This document shows positions 63,431 through 64,000 of a stretch of DNA of 64,000 bases, piece after piece (within the stretch, counting starts at the first letter, position 1; each line of letters opens with the position of its first letter). The DNA is taken from positions 868,001-932,000 of the forward strand of contig NZ_VTOU01000002.1 of NCBI RefSeq assembly GCF_008274695.1, in the 5' to 3' direction. Made by a program: the position numbers and the translations under genes. The notes beneath the pieces were generated by a model. It made no database searches. It had not been told where the DNA came from and saw only the letters and a list, made by a program, of their open reading frames with translations. This DNA comes from Sphingomonas montanisoli. GTDB lineage: Bacteria; Pseudomonadota; Alphaproteobacteria; Sphingomonadales; Sphingomonadaceae.

Positions 63431-64000
63431 AGCCCTTCACCTACGAACGCGCATCGACCCCGGCCGAAGCGGCGGCGATGGCGGCGGCCAAACCGGCCTC
63501 GCGCTTCATAGCGGGCGGCACCAATCTGCTCGACCTGATGAAGCTGCAGATCGAGACGCCTCAGCATCTGATCGACGTCAACCGGCTCGATCTGGATCGG
63601 GTGGAGCCGACAAAGGATGGCGGCCTGCGGATCGGCGCGCTCGTCCGCAACACCGATCTGGCGGCGAACAAGATCGTGCGGCGCGATTATGCGGTTTTGA
63701 GCCGCGCGCTGCTCGCGGGTGCCTCGGGCCAACTGCGCAACAAGGCGACGACCGCGGGCAACCTGCTCCAGCGCACCCGCTGCCCCTATTTCTATGACAC
63801 TACCAAGCCGTGCAACAAGCGCAAGCCCGGCAGCGGCTGCGCGGCACTGGGCGGGATCAACCGAGGTCTGGCGATCATGGGGACGAGCGAAGCGTGCATC
63901 GCGACCCATCCGTCCGACATGGCGGTGGCGATGCGGCTGCTCGACGCGAGCGTCGAGACGGTGAGTGCCGACGGCGCGACCCGCGCGATCCCGATCGCCG
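63427..64000 (+). CDS. FAD-binding subunit of the molybdenum hydroxylase (PaoB-like), 3' part cut off
   Basis: The first 191 residues of an FAD-binding subunit with two glycine-rich loops: [20 protein letters not shown] and the segment [18 protein letters not shown]. An inserted iron-sulfur region follows: [20 protein letters not shown] with the next CAALGG, as in PaoB (YagS). It carries electrons from the molybdenum subunit to FAD. The ATG at 63427-63429 overlaps the TGA of the small subunit gene. The frame leaves the window at position 64000. Confidence 0.93.
   Translation, partial: MKPFTYERASTPAEAAAMAAAKPASRFIAGGTNLLDLMKLQIETPQHLIDVNRLDLDRVEPTKDGGLRIGALVRNTDLAANKIVRRDYAVLSRALLAGASGQLRNKATTAGNLLQRTRCPYFYDTTKPCNKRKPGSGCAALGGINRGLAIMGTSEACIATHPSDMAVAMRLLDASVETVSADGATRAIPIA

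Overview
The window is high-GC, densely packed bacterial chromosome. The combination of two TonB-dependent receptors, many TetR regulators, an EcfG-type promoter, Flp pilins, and housekeeping genes (secA, argJ, accA, xerD, aroK-aroB) of alphaproteobacterial character points to a Sphingomonadaceae member (Sphingomonas or a relative). That assignment is inferred from family content and protein style; there is no rRNA or tRNA in the window to confirm it.

Layout. 1-3 kb: a truncated PAS/GAF sensor histidine kinase and a Tat-exported PLP enzyme. 3.1-12.2 kb: a minus-strand operon for a soluble NAD-linked molybdenum formate dehydrogenase (fdsG-fdsB-fdsA-fdsD-fdhD), followed by a fused MobA-MoeA cofactor enzyme and a CinA-type amidase, and preceded by a LysR regulator with a palindromic operator candidate. 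12.2-30.2 kb: an accessory, catabolic-looking region with two TonB receptors, a luciferase-like monooxygenase, a D-aminoacylase-like amidohydrolase, three clustered TetR regulators, a phosphotransferase-fold protein lacking its catalytic residues, a carotenoid-hydratase-like membrane protein coupled to an aldehyde dehydrogenase, and an operon for an alpha/beta hydrolase, an epimerase and an ADP-forming acyl-CoA synthetase. 30-39 kb: a GAF-PAS-GGDEF cyclase, a possible sulfotransferase-like protein, an IMPase-GST-GFA operon, a limonene-epoxide-hydrolase-like enzyme with an NmrA reductase, argJ, and a TauD-type dioxygenase coupled to its own TetR. 39-46 kb: secA, a DUF454 protein, a hybrid kinase in which both expected phospho-histidines are glutamate, LysE and Nudix genes, and two Flp pilins. 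46-56 kb: a carboxymuconolactone decarboxylase with an ECF41 sigma factor, HPP and M48 proteins, accA, a PepSY protein, an operon ending in xerD, and aroK-aroB. 56-64 kb: an HrgC-like membrane protein, a tmk-P450-SMP30 operon, a CPA1 antiporter, a class A beta-lactamase-like lipoprotein, a 2Fe-2S ferredoxin, and the start of a Tat-exported molybdenum hydroxylase of PaoABC type that leaves the window on the right.

How it fits together. Molybdenum enzymes occur at both ends (formate dehydrogenase and the PaoABC-like hydroxylase), and the MobA-MoeA fusion could serve cofactor supply. The middle accessory region reads as uptake, oxidation and CoA-activation of a hydrophobic organic substrate, with several local repressors; the substrate cannot be read from the sequence. 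Five copies of a modular GC-rich inverted repeat sit in intergenic gaps, mostly touching stop codons.

Most gene pairs on the same strand overlap by 4 bases or are a few bases apart, and several convergent pairs share stop-codon bases, so the region is highly compact. No CRISPR array, insertion sequence, prophage, rRNA or tRNA was found.
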